64,000 bases of DNA from Yoonia sp. SS1-5 (lineage in GTDB: Bacteria > Pseudomonadota > Alphaproteobacteria > Rhodobacterales > Rhodobacteraceae), in the NCBI RefSeq assembly GCF_038443705.2, contig NZ_CP151767.2, forward strand, positions 682,001 through 746,000, written 5' to 3'. A program made the translations under genes and the position numbers. Below the pieces are notes generated by a model. The model was not told the DNA's origin. It saw only the letters and a program-made list of their open reading frames with translations, and made no database searches. Below, in pieces: positions 18,235-26,419 of this stretch (position 1 is the first letter of the stretch; the number at the start of each line of letters is the position of its first letter).

Positions 18235-19145
18235 TACCCATCCAATATAGTGCCGAAGTTGCGGCGGCCCGTGCGGCGGGCGGACCGCTTGTTGCGCTGG
18301 AAAGCACCATCATCACCCATGGCATGCCTTTTCCGCAAAATGTGGAAACCGCCCGACTGGTCGAGGCGGACATCCGCGCCGCCGGTGCGACGCCCGCGAC
18401 CATCGCCGTGATGGACGGGACGTTGCATGTGGGGCTGGAGCCGGACCAACTCGAAGCGCTGGGGCAAGCCGACAAGGTGGCAAAACTGTCGCGCGCTGAT
18501 ATTGCGGCCTGTATTGCAACGGGCGGTACGGGTGCGACGACCGTCGCGGCGACAATGATTGCCGCACATCTGGCAGACATTCCCGTTTTTGCCACGGGCG
18601 GCATTGGCGGCGTTCACCAAGGCGCCGAGACAAGCTTTGATATCTCTGCCGACCTGCACGAACTGGCGCAGACACCCGTCACCGTCGTCGCTGCAGGCGC
18701 CAAGGCGATCCTTGATTTGCCCAAGACGTTCGAGGTGCTGGAAACGCTTGGGGTGCCGATGATCGCCTTCGGGCAGGATGTCATCCCCGCCTTCTGGTCG
18801 GCGCAATCTGACATGGCAGCGCCCTTGCGCATGGATACCGCCACACAGATCGCCCAGGCGCATAAAATGCGCGCTGCGATGGGCCTGTCGGGCGGGCAGT
18901 TGATAACAAATCCGATCCCAACCGCCGATGAGATCCCCGCCGCAACGCTGGCACCGATCATTGATCAGGCCCTGCGCGAGGCGGAATCCCGGAATATCAG
19001 CGCAAAGGCCGTCACCCCTTTCCTGTTGGGGCGGATTTTCGAGCTGACGGATGGCCAGTCACTAACTGCAAATATCGCGCTTGTCCGCAACAATGCCCGG
19101 CTGGCTGCTGAAATATCCATCGCTTTGGCAGATCAGGCCGAATAG
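18231..19145 (+). CDS. psuG: Pseudouridine-5'-phosphate glycosidase
   Basis: 304 aa; breaks the C-glycosidic bond of pseudouridine 5'-phosphate, giving uracil and ribose 5-phosphate. Conserved segments: ALESTIITHGMPFPQN, GGTGATTVAATM, VFATGGIGGVHQGAE and NPIPTADEIP. Family length is normal. With psuK it forms a two-gene salvage pathway for pseudouridine from RNA turnover. No dedicated transporter is adjacent. Confidence 0.95.
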   Translation: MIPIQYSAEVAAARAAGGPLVALESTIITHGMPFPQNVETARLVEADIRAAGATPATIAVMDGTLHVGLEPDQLEALGQADKVAKLSRADIAACIATGGTGATTVAATMIAAHLADIPVFATGGIGGVHQGAETSFDISADLHELAQTPVTVVAAGAKAILDLPKTFEVLETLGVPMIAFGQDVIPAFWSAQSDMAAPLRMDTATQIAQAHKMRAAMGLSGGQLITNPIPTADEIPAATLAPIIDQALREAESRNISAKAVTPFLLGRIFELTDGQSLTANIALVRNNARLAAEISIALADQAE

Positions 19146-19224
19146 ATCCGCTCAAATCAGCGTTGTGCTTGTGACTGGATGCACCAATGCCTAAATGAGA
19201 TGCAACGATGAGGCGGATACCCTG

Positions 19225-19953
19225 ATGCAAGACCACGACAGCCATGATCACAAGCGTCGGACCAAGCCGAGTTTGATTGCGCGGCTGCGGGGTAATTTCC
19301 TTGCGGGATTGATTATCGTGGCCCCAATCGGGCTGACCCTGTGGCTGATCTGGACGGTTGTGGGCTGGGTGGATAGCTGGGTCTGGCCATTTGTCCCAAA
19401 TGCCTACCATCCCGAAGAGCTGGTCAACCGGCTGCTTGGTCGAACGCCGGAAAACTGGATCGACGTCAATGTGCGGGGCGTTGGCGTTGTCATCTTCCTG
19501 ATCTTCACGATGATCGTTGGCTGGATCGGCAAAGGGCTGATCGGGCGATCCTTCCTGTCAATCGGCGAACGCTTCGTTGACCGCATGCCGATCATCCGGT
19601 CGGTCTATAACGCCGCCAAACAAATCGCCGAGACGGTCTTTTCCCAGCGCGACACCTCTTTTGACAAGGCCTGTCTCGTTGAATATCCGCGCAAGGGGAT
19701 ATGGGCGATTGCGTTTATCTCGACCAATGCAAAGGGCGAGATTGATACGAAACTGTCAGATGGCGAACCCGTTGTGACAGTGTTCCTGCCCACAACACCC
19801 AACCCGACCTCGGGTTTCCTGCTTTTCCTGCCCGCGCGTGACGTCAGGGTGCTGGATATGACCGTGGAAGATGCCGCCAAGCTTGTGATTTCGGCCGGCC
19901 TTGTCTATCCCAATGACAAATCGGAACCGACCCTGGTCGAAGCTGCGGAATAA
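19225..19953 (+). CDS. DUF502 membrane protein
   Basis: 242 aa from the ATG at 19225. Two transmembrane helices (about 25-50 and 75-100) flank a conserved loop; the GRSFLSIGERFVDRMPIIRSVY segment and a soluble C-terminal part (VTVFLPTTPNPTSGFLLFLP) are hallmarks of DUF502. Function is unknown; such proteins are widespread in Proteobacteria and plants. The stop codon is followed 3 nt later by the likely CTG start of the exporter gene, so the two are translationally coupled. Confidence 0.88.
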   Translation: MQDHDSHDHKRRTKPSLIARLRGNFLAGLIIVAPIGLTLWLIWTVVGWVDSWVWPFVPNAYHPEELVNRLLGRTPENWIDVNVRGVGVVIFLIFTMIVGWIGKGLIGRSFLSIGERFVDRMPIIRSVYNAAKQIAETVFSQRDTSFDKACLVEYPRKGIWAIAFISTNAKGEIDTKLSDGEPVVTVFLPTTPNPTSGFLLFLPARDVRVLDMTVEDAAKLVISAGLVYPNDKSEPTLVEAAE

Positions 19954-19956
19954 GTC

Positions 19957-20562
19957 CTGCTCACACCTCTGCTTACAGGTTTTACCACTGCATTTGCGCT
20001 GATCCTTGCGATTGGGGCGCAAAACGCGTTTGTGCTGCGGCAAGGGCTGGCCCGGGCGCATGTGTTCTGGCTTTGCCTGCTATGTGCAACGTCGGATGCG
20101 CTGCTGATCACGGCGGGTGTGCTTGGCTTTGGCTATATCGTGACACTCTACCCCCAATTGCCGCAATTCATGGCCTGGGGGGGTGCAGCATTCCTGCTGG
20201 TTTACGGGGCCTTGCGGTTTCACGCGGCCTGGAAGGGTGATTATGCAATGCAACTGGCCGGAAAATCCGGCGGGTTGTGGCAGACCCTGGCGACGGGGGC
20301 CGCGTTTACGTGGCTGAACCCGCATGTCTATCTGGACACGCTGGCATTGATCGGGGCGGTATCAACCCGGTTTGAGGCCGTGGACGCAAAAACCGCTTTT
20401 GGGATTGGCGCTGTGTCAGCCTCTTTCGTTTTTTTCTTTGGGCTGGGCTACGGCGCGCGCCTGCTGGCGCCGATCATGCAATCGGCACGGGCATGGCGGG
20501 TGCTTGATGTGCTGATCGGCCTTGTGATGTGGGCGCTGGCGGCCAAGCTGCTGTTTGGATGA
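19957..20562 (+). CDS. LysE/ArgO-family amino-acid exporter with apparent CTG start
   Basis: Inner-membrane exporter of arginine or other basic amino acids, about six helices. Conserved motif GAQNAFVLRQGL is coded at about 20014-20049, and WLNPHVYLDT later. The first ATG/GTG/TTG in frame (GTG 20032) lies inside that motif and would remove helix 1. The open frame continues upstream only to the stop of the DUF502 gene at 19951-19953. The only plausible starts are non-standard CTG codons (19957, or 19969). With 19957 the protein is 201 aa, matching E. coli ArgO. A GCGGAATAA stretch precedes it. Read as CTG initiation or coupling to the upstream gene; a sequencing error cannot be excluded. Confidence 0.8.
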   Translation: MLTPLLTGFTTAFALILAIGAQNAFVLRQGLARAHVFWLCLLCATSDALLITAGVLGFGYIVTLYPQLPQFMAWGGAAFLLVYGALRFHAAWKGDYAMQLAGKSGGLWQTLATGAAFTWLNPHVYLDTLALIGAVSTRFEAVDAKTAFGIGAVSASFVFFFGLGYGARLLAPIMQSARAWRVLDVLIGLVMWALAAKLLFG

Positions 20563-20570
20563 CCCTTGCC

Positions 20571-20676
20571 TATAGCGTTTGACGAAATACCTGATACATC
20601 GAGCATCACGTAACGCGTTGAAATCTTTGATTTCAGGCAGCGTTACGTGTTTCAGGTTTTTCGCATAACGCTTTAG
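20571..20676. repeat. Nested palindromic intergenic repeat
   Basis: Between convergent genes. Three nested arms: outer 20574-20594 with 20652-20672 (17 of 21 paired), middle CACGTAACGC 20607-20616 with its exact complement at 20640-20649, inner TGAAATC 20619-20625 with GATTTCA 20629-20635. It looks like a MITE-like mobile palindrome or a long hairpin that also ends both transcripts; it reaches into the patatin stop codon. Confidence 0.7.
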
Positions 20677-21719
20677 CTGAACATATCCGTCAGGTTCACG
20701 GTGCTACGGGCGTTCAGGTCATCCTTATGTGTGCGCAAGAAGGCATCTGCCGCAGCCTCGCCTGCTTCTTTTAGGCGGGCCAGCACAATCGCGGTTGGGA
20801 TCGTCTTGGTTGCGACATTCAATTCGTTCATCAACCCGTCATCGGCAATCATGTGAACAAGAACATCCTTCATCGTGCCGGGCTTGATCGCACCATCCCC
20901 AATCAGGCGCCGGACAAATTCAATCGCCCGCAATTCGCGCAAAAGCGAGCTGTTGAAGCTGATTTCATTAACCCGGTTCTGGATGCTCTGCACGTCTGTC
21001 GGCAAAGCCTCGCGGTAAAGCGGGTTGATATTCACGATCAGAACATCCGCAGGCAAGTCCTTGCGAAACAAAGGAAATAGCGCGGGGTTGCCGGTGTATC
21101 CACCATCCCAGAAAGCCTCTGTCTGGCCGGTGGCGGGATCGGTGAACTCTACCGCCTGAAACAGGCTGGGCAGGCAGGCCGATGCCAGGATCACATCGGG
21201 CATGATCTCTTCCCCGGTAAAGACCCGGATTTTGCCCGAACGCACATTGGTCGCGCAGATATGCAGTTCCGGTCCGGTCTTTGCGCAAACCGCGTCATAG
21301 GCGAATTGCGACACGATGCGTTCCAGCGGGTTGGAAAGTGCGGGCCCATAGGCATAGGGCGACAACATCCGCGTGGTCATGTCAAAGGCGGCATAGGTCG
21401 GCGAATATTCCAGCGCCTTTGCCCAGATCCCCGCCGTTGGGGCCAGCGACGCAACCCAATGGGAAAAGTTGGGGTCGGTGATCGCACCCACCTGCCCCCA
21501 GAGCCATTCAAGGTTTTTCAACGCCCCCGCGCGCCCATCGGCAACCCAGCCGGATTTCAGCGCCGCGGCGTTCAGCGCACCGGCAGACGTGCCAGAGATC
21601 GCGGCGATTTCGATATCTTCGTCCTGCAACAAGCGGCAAAGAACACCCCAGGTAAACGCCCCATGCGCCCCGCCACCCTGCAGAGCGAGGTTAATGCGTT
21701 TGCTTACTGCTTTTGCCAT
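20673..21719 (-). CDS. Patatin-like phospholipase
   Basis: 348 aa. N-terminal oxyanion motif GGGAHG, nucleophile motif GTSAG (GxSxG) about 30 residues later and the catalytic Asp in AFWDGGYTGN give a complete Ser-Asp dyad. No signal peptide. Its start overlaps the pentapeptide-repeat gene by 16 nt, and that gene overlaps the 3-hydroxybutyrate dehydrogenase gene, so all three form one operon. The pairing suggests a lipase or ester hydrolase connected to polyhydroxybutyrate mobilisation; the alternative is membrane phospholipid turnover. Confidence 0.9.
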   Translation of the reverse strand: MAKAVSKRINLALQGGGAHGAFTWGVLCRLLQDEDIEIAAISGTSAGALNAAALKSGWVADGRAGALKNLEWLWGQVGAITDPNFSHWVASLAPTAGIWAKALEYSPTYAAFDMTTRMLSPYAYGPALSNPLERIVSQFAYDAVCAKTGPELHICATNVRSGKIRVFTGEEIMPDVILASACLPSLFQAVEFTDPATGQTEAFWDGGYTGNPALFPLFRKDLPADVLIVNINPLYREALPTDVQSIQNRVNEISFNSSLLRELRAIEFVRRLIGDGAIKPGTMKDVLVHMIADDGLMNELNVATKTIPTAIVLARLKEAGEAAADAFLRTHKDDLNARSTVNLTDMFS

Positions 21720-21952
21720 ACTGCCAACATATCCGTCACCAAAACCCCGTTGATTTTCATACCTGTCAGATCGGCATTGGTGATCGTCACATCTCGCAAA
21801 CTAACATCGGACAGGTCGGCGCCCTCTAGATTGGCATTGCGAATGGTGATACCAGCCATTTTGGCATCATCAAATGCAGCTTGTGACAGATCCACATCAG
21901 CAAAAACCGCGCGCGCCATCATCGCGTCGCGAAATTGTGGTGCGTCACTCAT
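21704..21952 (-). CDS. Short pentapeptide-repeat protein
   Basis: 82 aa from the ATG at 21952, which forms an ATGA overlap with the upstream dehydrogenase stop. The middle (FADVDLSQAAF, IRNANLEGADLSDVSLRDV, ITNADLTGMKING) has about nine A(D/N)LxX repeats that fold as a right-handed beta-helix. No catalytic motif is visible. Tight coupling on both sides suggests a structural or binding role with the flanking enzymes. Confidence 0.82.
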   Translation of the reverse strand: MSDAPQFRDAMMARAVFADVDLSQAAFDDAKMAGITIRNANLEGADLSDVSLRDVTITNADLTGMKINGVLVTDMLAVWQKQ

Positions 21953-22722
21953 AGCGCGGTCCACCCGCCATCGACACTGATCGTGGTCCCGGTCACCTGC
22001 GCGGCGGCGTCAGAACACAGATAGACCGCCGTACCGCCCAGTTGTTCGACGGTCGCAAATTCCTTGGACGGCTGCCGCTCGAGCATGACATTCTTGATCA
22101 CGTCCTCGCGGGACATGTTGTATTCCTTCATCGTGTCGGGGATCTGCGATTCAACCAGTGGGGTCAGGACATAACCGGGGCATATCGCGTTGCAGGTGAT
22201 CGGGTCCTGCGCGGTTTCCAGACCGATGGTCTTGGTCAGGCCGACGATCCCGTGCTTGGCGGCAACATATGCGGATTTATAGGGCGAGGCCGTCAGCCCA
22301 TGCGCCGATGCGATGTTGATGATGCGGCCATAACCCCGCTCGCGCATGCCCGTGACCGCGGCTGCAATCGTATGAAAGGCCGAGGACATGTTGATCGCGA
22401 TGATCGCATCCCACTTGCCTTCCGGGAAATCCTCAACCGGGGCCACGTGCTGGATGCCGGCATTATTGACCAGAATATCGCAGCCGCCCGCGGCCACGAT
22501 CAGCCGGCGACAATCAGCACCTTTGGACATGTCCGCCTGCACATATTTCGCCTCAACCCCGGTGACATCGGCGATCTCGGCGGCAAGGGCGTGATCTTCG
22601 GGCGTATCGGTGTAGGAATTCAGGACCACATTGGCGCCAGCCTTGGCCAGTTCGCGGGCAACACCAAGGCCAATGCCCGAGTTGGATCCGGTAATAACGG
22701 CAGTTTTTCCTGTCAGGGTCAT
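21949..22722 (-). CDS. bdhA: 3-hydroxybutyrate dehydrogenase
   Basis: 257 aa from the ATG at 22722 (CGGAG 7 nt upstream); the longer open frame adds 33 unconserved residues. NAD-dependent SDR enzyme that oxidises D-3-hydroxybutyrate to acetoacetate. Motifs: TGSNSGIGLG, NNAGIQHVAPVEDFP (typical of the family), YVAAKHG and a C-terminal TGTTISVDGGWTAL. First gene of the operon with the pentapeptide and patatin genes; the usual role is polyhydroxybutyrate and ketone-body use. Confidence 0.93.
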   Translation of the reverse strand: MTLTGKTAVITGSNSGIGLGVARELAKAGANVVLNSYTDTPEDHALAAEIADVTGVEAKYVQADMSKGADCRRLIVAAGGCDILVNNAGIQHVAPVEDFPEGKWDAIIAINMSSAFHTIAAAVTGMRERGYGRIINIASAHGLTASPYKSAYVAAKHGIVGLTKTIGLETAQDPITCNAICPGYVLTPLVESQIPDTMKEYNMSREDVIKNVMLERQPSKEFATVEQLGGTAVYLCSDAAAQVTGTTISVDGGWTAL

Positions 22723-22803
22723 GTCTTGGCTCCGATTCTTTGTGTTCCGACTCAGTGTATATGCTGCAACTGCAAAAGCCACGTCACGGTTCCGATAGCC
22801 CAT

Positions 22804-22878
22804 AAAAAAACGCCCGCACAAGGCGGGCGTAAAGTTATTGAGGCAGGTTTCATACAGGCAAGAAACCTATCGAGCAGT
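22804..22878 (-). ncRNA. Predicted trans-encoded small RNA, about 75 nt
   Basis: On the minus strand a promoter (-35 TTGGAT at 22913-22908, -10 TATAAA at 22890-22885, spacer exactly 17) is followed, about 7 nt later, by a short sequence with a 7-bp hairpin (AGGTTTC / GAAACCT, loop at 22852-22861) and then a strong terminator (CGCCCGC / GCGGGCG) with a T7 run at 22810-22804. No open frame fits. The unit ends before bdhA and has no upstream minus-strand gene, so the terminator serves this RNA only. Exact 5' end is inferred. No similarity to a named sRNA is recognised. Confidence 0.65.
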
Positions 22879-22884
22879 GACTTC

Positions 22885-22913
22885 TTTATAAGCAATGACT
22901 TGCGCGCATCCAA
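22885..22913 (-). promoter_or_regulatory. Sigma-70 type promoter of the predicted small RNA
   Basis: TTGGAT - 17 nt - TATAAA on the minus strand, the best promoter match noticed in the window. It points away from the solute-binding protein gene and towards the terminator at 22804-22830. Confidence 0.6.
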
Positions 22914-22991
22914 GCTAAAAGTTTGAAAAGGCTGAAAACCCTCTTTACGGTCCGTGGAAACAATCAAATCAAAAGCAGGGGGCATCATCTA

Positions 22992-24794
22992 ATGACTTAT
23001 CCATTCCGCAGGGCTGCAAGTGCAGCCTTACTGATACTGGCGGGCGTCGCGGCACAGGCCGAGCCACAACATGGCTTAGCTATGTATGGCGATCCGGCCC
23101 TGCCACCGGATTTTGTGTCCCTGCCCTACGCAAACCCCGATGCCCCCACCGGCGGGCAAATCGTCACCGCAGAGGTCGGCAGCTTTGACAGCCTGAACCC
23201 GTTCATCCGCAAAGGCTCTGTTCCGTGGCAATTGCGCTTCTTTCTTGGTGAAAGCTTCATGGGGCGATCGCTGGATGAACCCTTCTCGCTTTATGGGGTT
23301 CTGGCCGAATCGGTCGAGACCGGGCCGAATCGCGAATGGGTTGAATTCACCCTGCGCGAGGGCATCACATTCTCGGATGGCAGCCCGATGACCATCGAGG
23401 ACGTGCTGTGGTCATACGAGACATTGGGAACGGTCGGGCATCCACGTTATCTGGGGTTCTGGTCCAAGGTCGAAAGCCTGGAACAAGTGGGTGACCGCAC
23501 CGTGCGATTTACCTTCAACGTCGCAGATCGCGAGCTTGCCTTGCTAGCCGGCATGCGCCCGATCCTGAAGAAAGCACAATGGGACGGGGTGGATTTCGCC
23601 GAAAGCACCGCTGACATCGTCCCGATCACGTCAGCCCCCTATTATATCGACGATTTTGAGGCTGGGCGCTTTGTGTCCCTGCGCCGTAACGCCGACTATT
23701 GGGGCAGTGATGTGCCCTTCCGCCGCGGTACGAATAATATTGATGAAGTGCGGCTGGAATTCTTCGGTGATGAAACCGCAGCCTTCGAGGCGTTCAAAGT
23801 CGGCGAAGTCAATTCCAACCGTGAATTCAACGTGGCCCGCTGGGAAAGCCAGTACAATTTCCCCGCCATTCAGGACGGCGACGTTGTGCTGTCGGTTCTC
23901 CCGCATGAGCGGCCATCAGGCATGACCGGCTTTGTCATGAACACCCGCAAGCCGCAATTTGCAGACTGGCGTGTGCGCGACGCCCTGATCCATGCGTTCA
24001 ATTTCGAGTTCATCAATGAGGCCATGACAGGGTCGGCGCAGCCCCGGATCACGTCTTATTGGTCCAACTCTCCGCTTGGCATGTCCGCCGGACCTGCCGA
24101 AGGCCGCGTGCGCGAATTTCTGGAACCGTTCAGCGCCGAACTGCTACCGGGTGCGCTTGAGGGCTACAGCCTGCCGGTCAGTGACGGCTCGGAACGCAAC
24201 CGCGCCGGCACCGCCGCTGCATTGGCCCAAATGGAAGCGGCCGGTTGGACCGTTCAGGATGGTGTGCTGAAAAACGCGGATGGCGCCCCATTCACTTTTG
24301 ACATCCTGCTTGATCAAGGGGCGAGCGAAAATCAGGCCATCATCGACATGTATGTGGAATCGCTGGCCAGAATTGGCGTGACCCCCACCATCACCGTTGC
24401 CGACAGCGCGCAGTTCAAGGAACGGACGGATGCCTATGAATTCGACATGACCTACTACCGGCGCGGCCTTTCCCTGTCCCCGGGCAACGAGCAGTATAAC
24501 TATTACGGCGCAGAAAACGCAGATCAGGAAGGCGGCCGCAATCTGATGGGTGTCAAATCGCCTGCAGTGGACGCGATGATTGGCAAGTTGCTGACATCTG
24601 AAAGTCAGGATGACTTTGTGGCCGCCGTCAAATCGCTTGACCGTATTCTGACGACGGGCCGTTATGTCATTCCGATCTATCAGTGGAACATCAGCCGGAT
24701 TGCCCATGCCAAAGAGCTGAAATACCCCGAGAACCTGCCGATATTCGGTGATTGGCCGGGTTGGCAGCCTGATGTTTGGTGGTATGAAGAGTAA
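22992..24794 (+). CDS. Extracellular solute-binding protein, oligopeptide type (YejA-like)
   Basis: 600 aa from the ATG at 22992; signal peptide MTYPFRRAASAALLILAGVA cut after AQA. Large family-5 binding protein (SBP_bac_5) with the usual EFTLREGITFSDGSPMTIEDV motif near residue 115 and a Trp-rich C-terminus (WPGWQPDVWWYEE) as in the YejA / microcin C-binding group. It delivers peptides or similar ligands to an ABC importer in the periplasm. No permease or ATPase gene follows, so it is an orphan that must work with a remote transporter. A near-perfect hairpin ends the gene. Confidence 0.9.
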   Translation: MTYPFRRAASAALLILAGVAAQAEPQHGLAMYGDPALPPDFVSLPYANPDAPTGGQIVTAEVGSFDSLNPFIRKGSVPWQLRFFLGESFMGRSLDEPFSLYGVLAESVETGPNREWVEFTLREGITFSDGSPMTIEDVLWSYETLGTVGHPRYLGFWSKVESLEQVGDRTVRFTFNVADRELALLAGMRPILKKAQWDGVDFAESTADIVPITSAPYYIDDFEAGRFVSLRRNADYWGSDVPFRRGTNNIDEVRLEFFGDETAAFEAFKVGEVNSNREFNVARWESQYNFPAIQDGDVVLSVLPHERPSGMTGFVMNTRKPQFADWRVRDALIHAFNFEFINEAMTGSAQPRITSYWSNSPLGMSAGPAEGRVREFLEPFSAELLPGALEGYSLPVSDGSERNRAGTAAALAQMEAAGWTVQDGVLKNADGAPFTFDILLDQGASENQAIIDMYVESLARIGVTPTITVADSAQFKERTDAYEFDMTYYRRGLSLSPGNEQYNYYGAENADQEGGRNLMGVKSPAVDAMIGKLLTSESQDDFVAAVKSLDRILTTGRYVIPIYQWNISRIAHAKELKYPENLPIFGDWPGWQPDVWWYEE

Positions 24795-24801
24795 ACCCTC
24801 A

Positions 24802-24828
24802 AAGACCGGCGGCACCCCCGCCGGTCTT
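24802..24828 (+). terminator. Hairpin after the solute-binding protein gene
   Basis: 11-bp perfect stem (AAGACCGGCGG / CCGCCGGTCTT, 5-nt loop) with only a weak T-rich tail (TTGTTAC), so it may attenuate rather than fully stop reading into the lipoprotein gene. Confidence 0.65.
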
Positions 24829-24850
24829 GTTACAAAAGGATGCCTGATTG

Positions 24851-24979
24851 ATGAAACGCCTTGCACTTTTGATTGCCGCCGCCGCGCTGTTGGGCGCGTG
24901 TACCCCCGCACGCATGGTCGGCGCAGCGGCTGTGACCACGGGTAAGGTCGTTGTTGGCGCGGCGGATGTCGTGCTCTAG
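24851..24979 (+). CDS. Tiny lipoprotein, 42 aa
   Basis: MKRLALLIAAAALLGAC is a complete lipoprotein signal with lipobox LGAC (Cys17); the mature part is only 26 residues (CTPARMVGAAAVTTG... ending GAADVVL). Size and composition recall entericidin-like and other small alphaproteobacterial lipoproteins. AAAGGA is found 10-12 nt upstream. No function can be assigned. It lies between the binding protein and the aquaporin gene on the same strand. Confidence 0.75.
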   Translation: MKRLALLIAAAALLGACTPARMVGAAAVTTGKVVVGAADVVL

Positions 24980-25076
24980 TCATATGGCTGTTACATTTGG
25001 CACCTACCCAAGCCAAAATTAACGAACAGGCCGACATGAAGACCCTCGCACCTGACCATCACAGGACAACAATGCC

Positions 25077-25724
25077 ATGATGCGGACCCTTCTGGCAGAG
25101 GGCCTCGGCACCGCATTTCTTCTGATTGGTGTTGTCGGATCCGGCATTATGGGCGACGCGCTGGCCGGCGGAAATATCGCTATTGCATTGCTGGCAAATG
25201 CTATTGCCACGGGCTGCATTCTTTATGTGATCATCACGGTTCTGGGCCCGATCTCGGGCGCACATTTCAACCCCGCGGTGACGCTGGCCTTTCTTTTGCG
25301 AGGGGAATTACCGGCGGCCCGGGCGGTCCCTTACGTTCTGGTTCAGGTCATCGGCGGGATCCTCGGGGTCTGGGCAGCGCATCTGATGTTTGATCTGTCG
25401 ATCCTGCAGGTCTCGACCACAGACCGGACCGGCCCATCGCAATGGGCGTCAGAGATCATTGCCACATTTGGCCTGCTCTTTGTGATTTTCGGCGGGATCA
25501 AGCAAAAACCCGACGCCGTACCAACACTTGTCGCGCTTTATATCACCGGGGCGTACTGGTTCACGTCATCCACCAGCTTTGCCAATCCGGCCGTTACAAT
25601 CGCGCGCGGGTTCAGCGACACGTTTGCGGGGATCAACCCGGCCCATATTCCGATGTTCATCCTGATGCAGATCATCGGGGTCGGCGTAGCTGCCCTGATC
25701 CTGCCCCGACTGTTTGGAAAGTAG
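25077..25724 (+). CDS. MIP-family aquaporin / glycerol-channel protein
   Basis: 215 aa, six helices and two NPA half-helix motifs (HFNPAVTLAF and FANPAVTIAR), so a complete major-intrinsic-protein channel. The spacing and short length are closer to water/small-solute channels (AqpZ, AqpS) than to GlpF, which is longer. No glycerol or arsenic genes are adjacent. It converges with the XRE-cupin regulator with a 6-nt gap. Confidence 0.88.
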   Translation: MMRTLLAEGLGTAFLLIGVVGSGIMGDALAGGNIAIALLANAIATGCILYVIITVLGPISGAHFNPAVTLAFLLRGELPAARAVPYVLVQVIGGILGVWAAHLMFDLSILQVSTTDRTGPSQWASEIIATFGLLFVIFGGIKQKPDAVPTLVALYITGAYWFTSSTSFANPAVTIARGFSDTFAGINPAHIPMFILMQIIGVGVAALILPRLFGK

Positions 25725-25730
25725 CGCCCG

Positions 25731-26354
25731 TTACGCCAGCGATGTCACCCAAAGGATCGTGGCATCCTCGGCACTTATCGACACAACATTATGCCCCATG
25801 GCCGCGTCGTAATAGGCGCTGTCGCCACGCCGTAGTTCCACAGGCTCGTAGAACTCTGTATAAAGGCGCACCTGCCCGGTCAGCACATACAAGAATTCCT
25901 CGCCATCATGGCGGATCCAGCCGTCGAAATCCTCCATGTTACGGGCGCGGACCCGGGCGCGATAGGGCAGCATCTTCTTTGATGTCAGCGCATTGGCGAA
26001 CAGGTCATGTTCATAGGTCGTCGTGATCTGCTGCGTGGCCTCGCCCGACTTGGTCACGGCCATGCGGCCATTCACCTGGCCTTTCACTGGCGGGGTGAAC
26101 AATTGCGGCACCGAAATTTCCAGCCCCACGGCCAGCTTTTTCAGCGCATCATAGGTCGGCGACATTTGCCCGTTCTCGATCTTGGACAAGGTCGAGCGGG
26201 CCAAACCCGCCTGCCGGGCGGCCTGTTCCAGCGTCCAATCGCGCGCCTTGCGCAGCTCGCGTACGCGCACACCCAGATCAAGAGGTTGGGCAACAGCGGC
26301 ATCGCCGTTTTCATGCGCGATGCGGATCAGGTTCTTGGGGTCATTCTCTGGCAT
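25731..26354 (-). CDS. XRE-family regulator with C-terminal cupin
   Basis: 207 aa. An N-terminal lambda-repressor-like helix-turn-helix (RVRELRKARDWTLEQAARQA, then RSTLSKIENGQMSPT) is joined to a cupin_2 domain (EEFLYVLTGQVRLYTEFYEP, GDSAYYDAAMGHNV). Such PuuR/SutR-like proteins sense a small metabolite through the cupin and repress nearby genes. It is divergent from the acyl-CoA ligase gene with 65 nt between starts, which is the most likely target. Confidence 0.9.
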   Translation of the reverse strand: MPENDPKNLIRIAHENGDAAVAQPLDLGVRVRELRKARDWTLEQAARQAGLARSTLSKIENGQMSPTYDALKKLAVGLEISVPQLFTPPVKGQVNGRMAVTKSGEATQQITTTYEHDLFANALTSKKMLPYRARVRARNMEDFDGWIRHDGEEFLYVLTGQVRLYTEFYEPVELRRGDSAYYDAAMGHNVVSISAEDATILWVTSLA

Positions 26355-26419
26355 GGCCGACTACATAAGCGGGTGCCAGCGATCTTGCAACTCGGGCGGT
26401 GCATGGATAGCCCTGCGCC

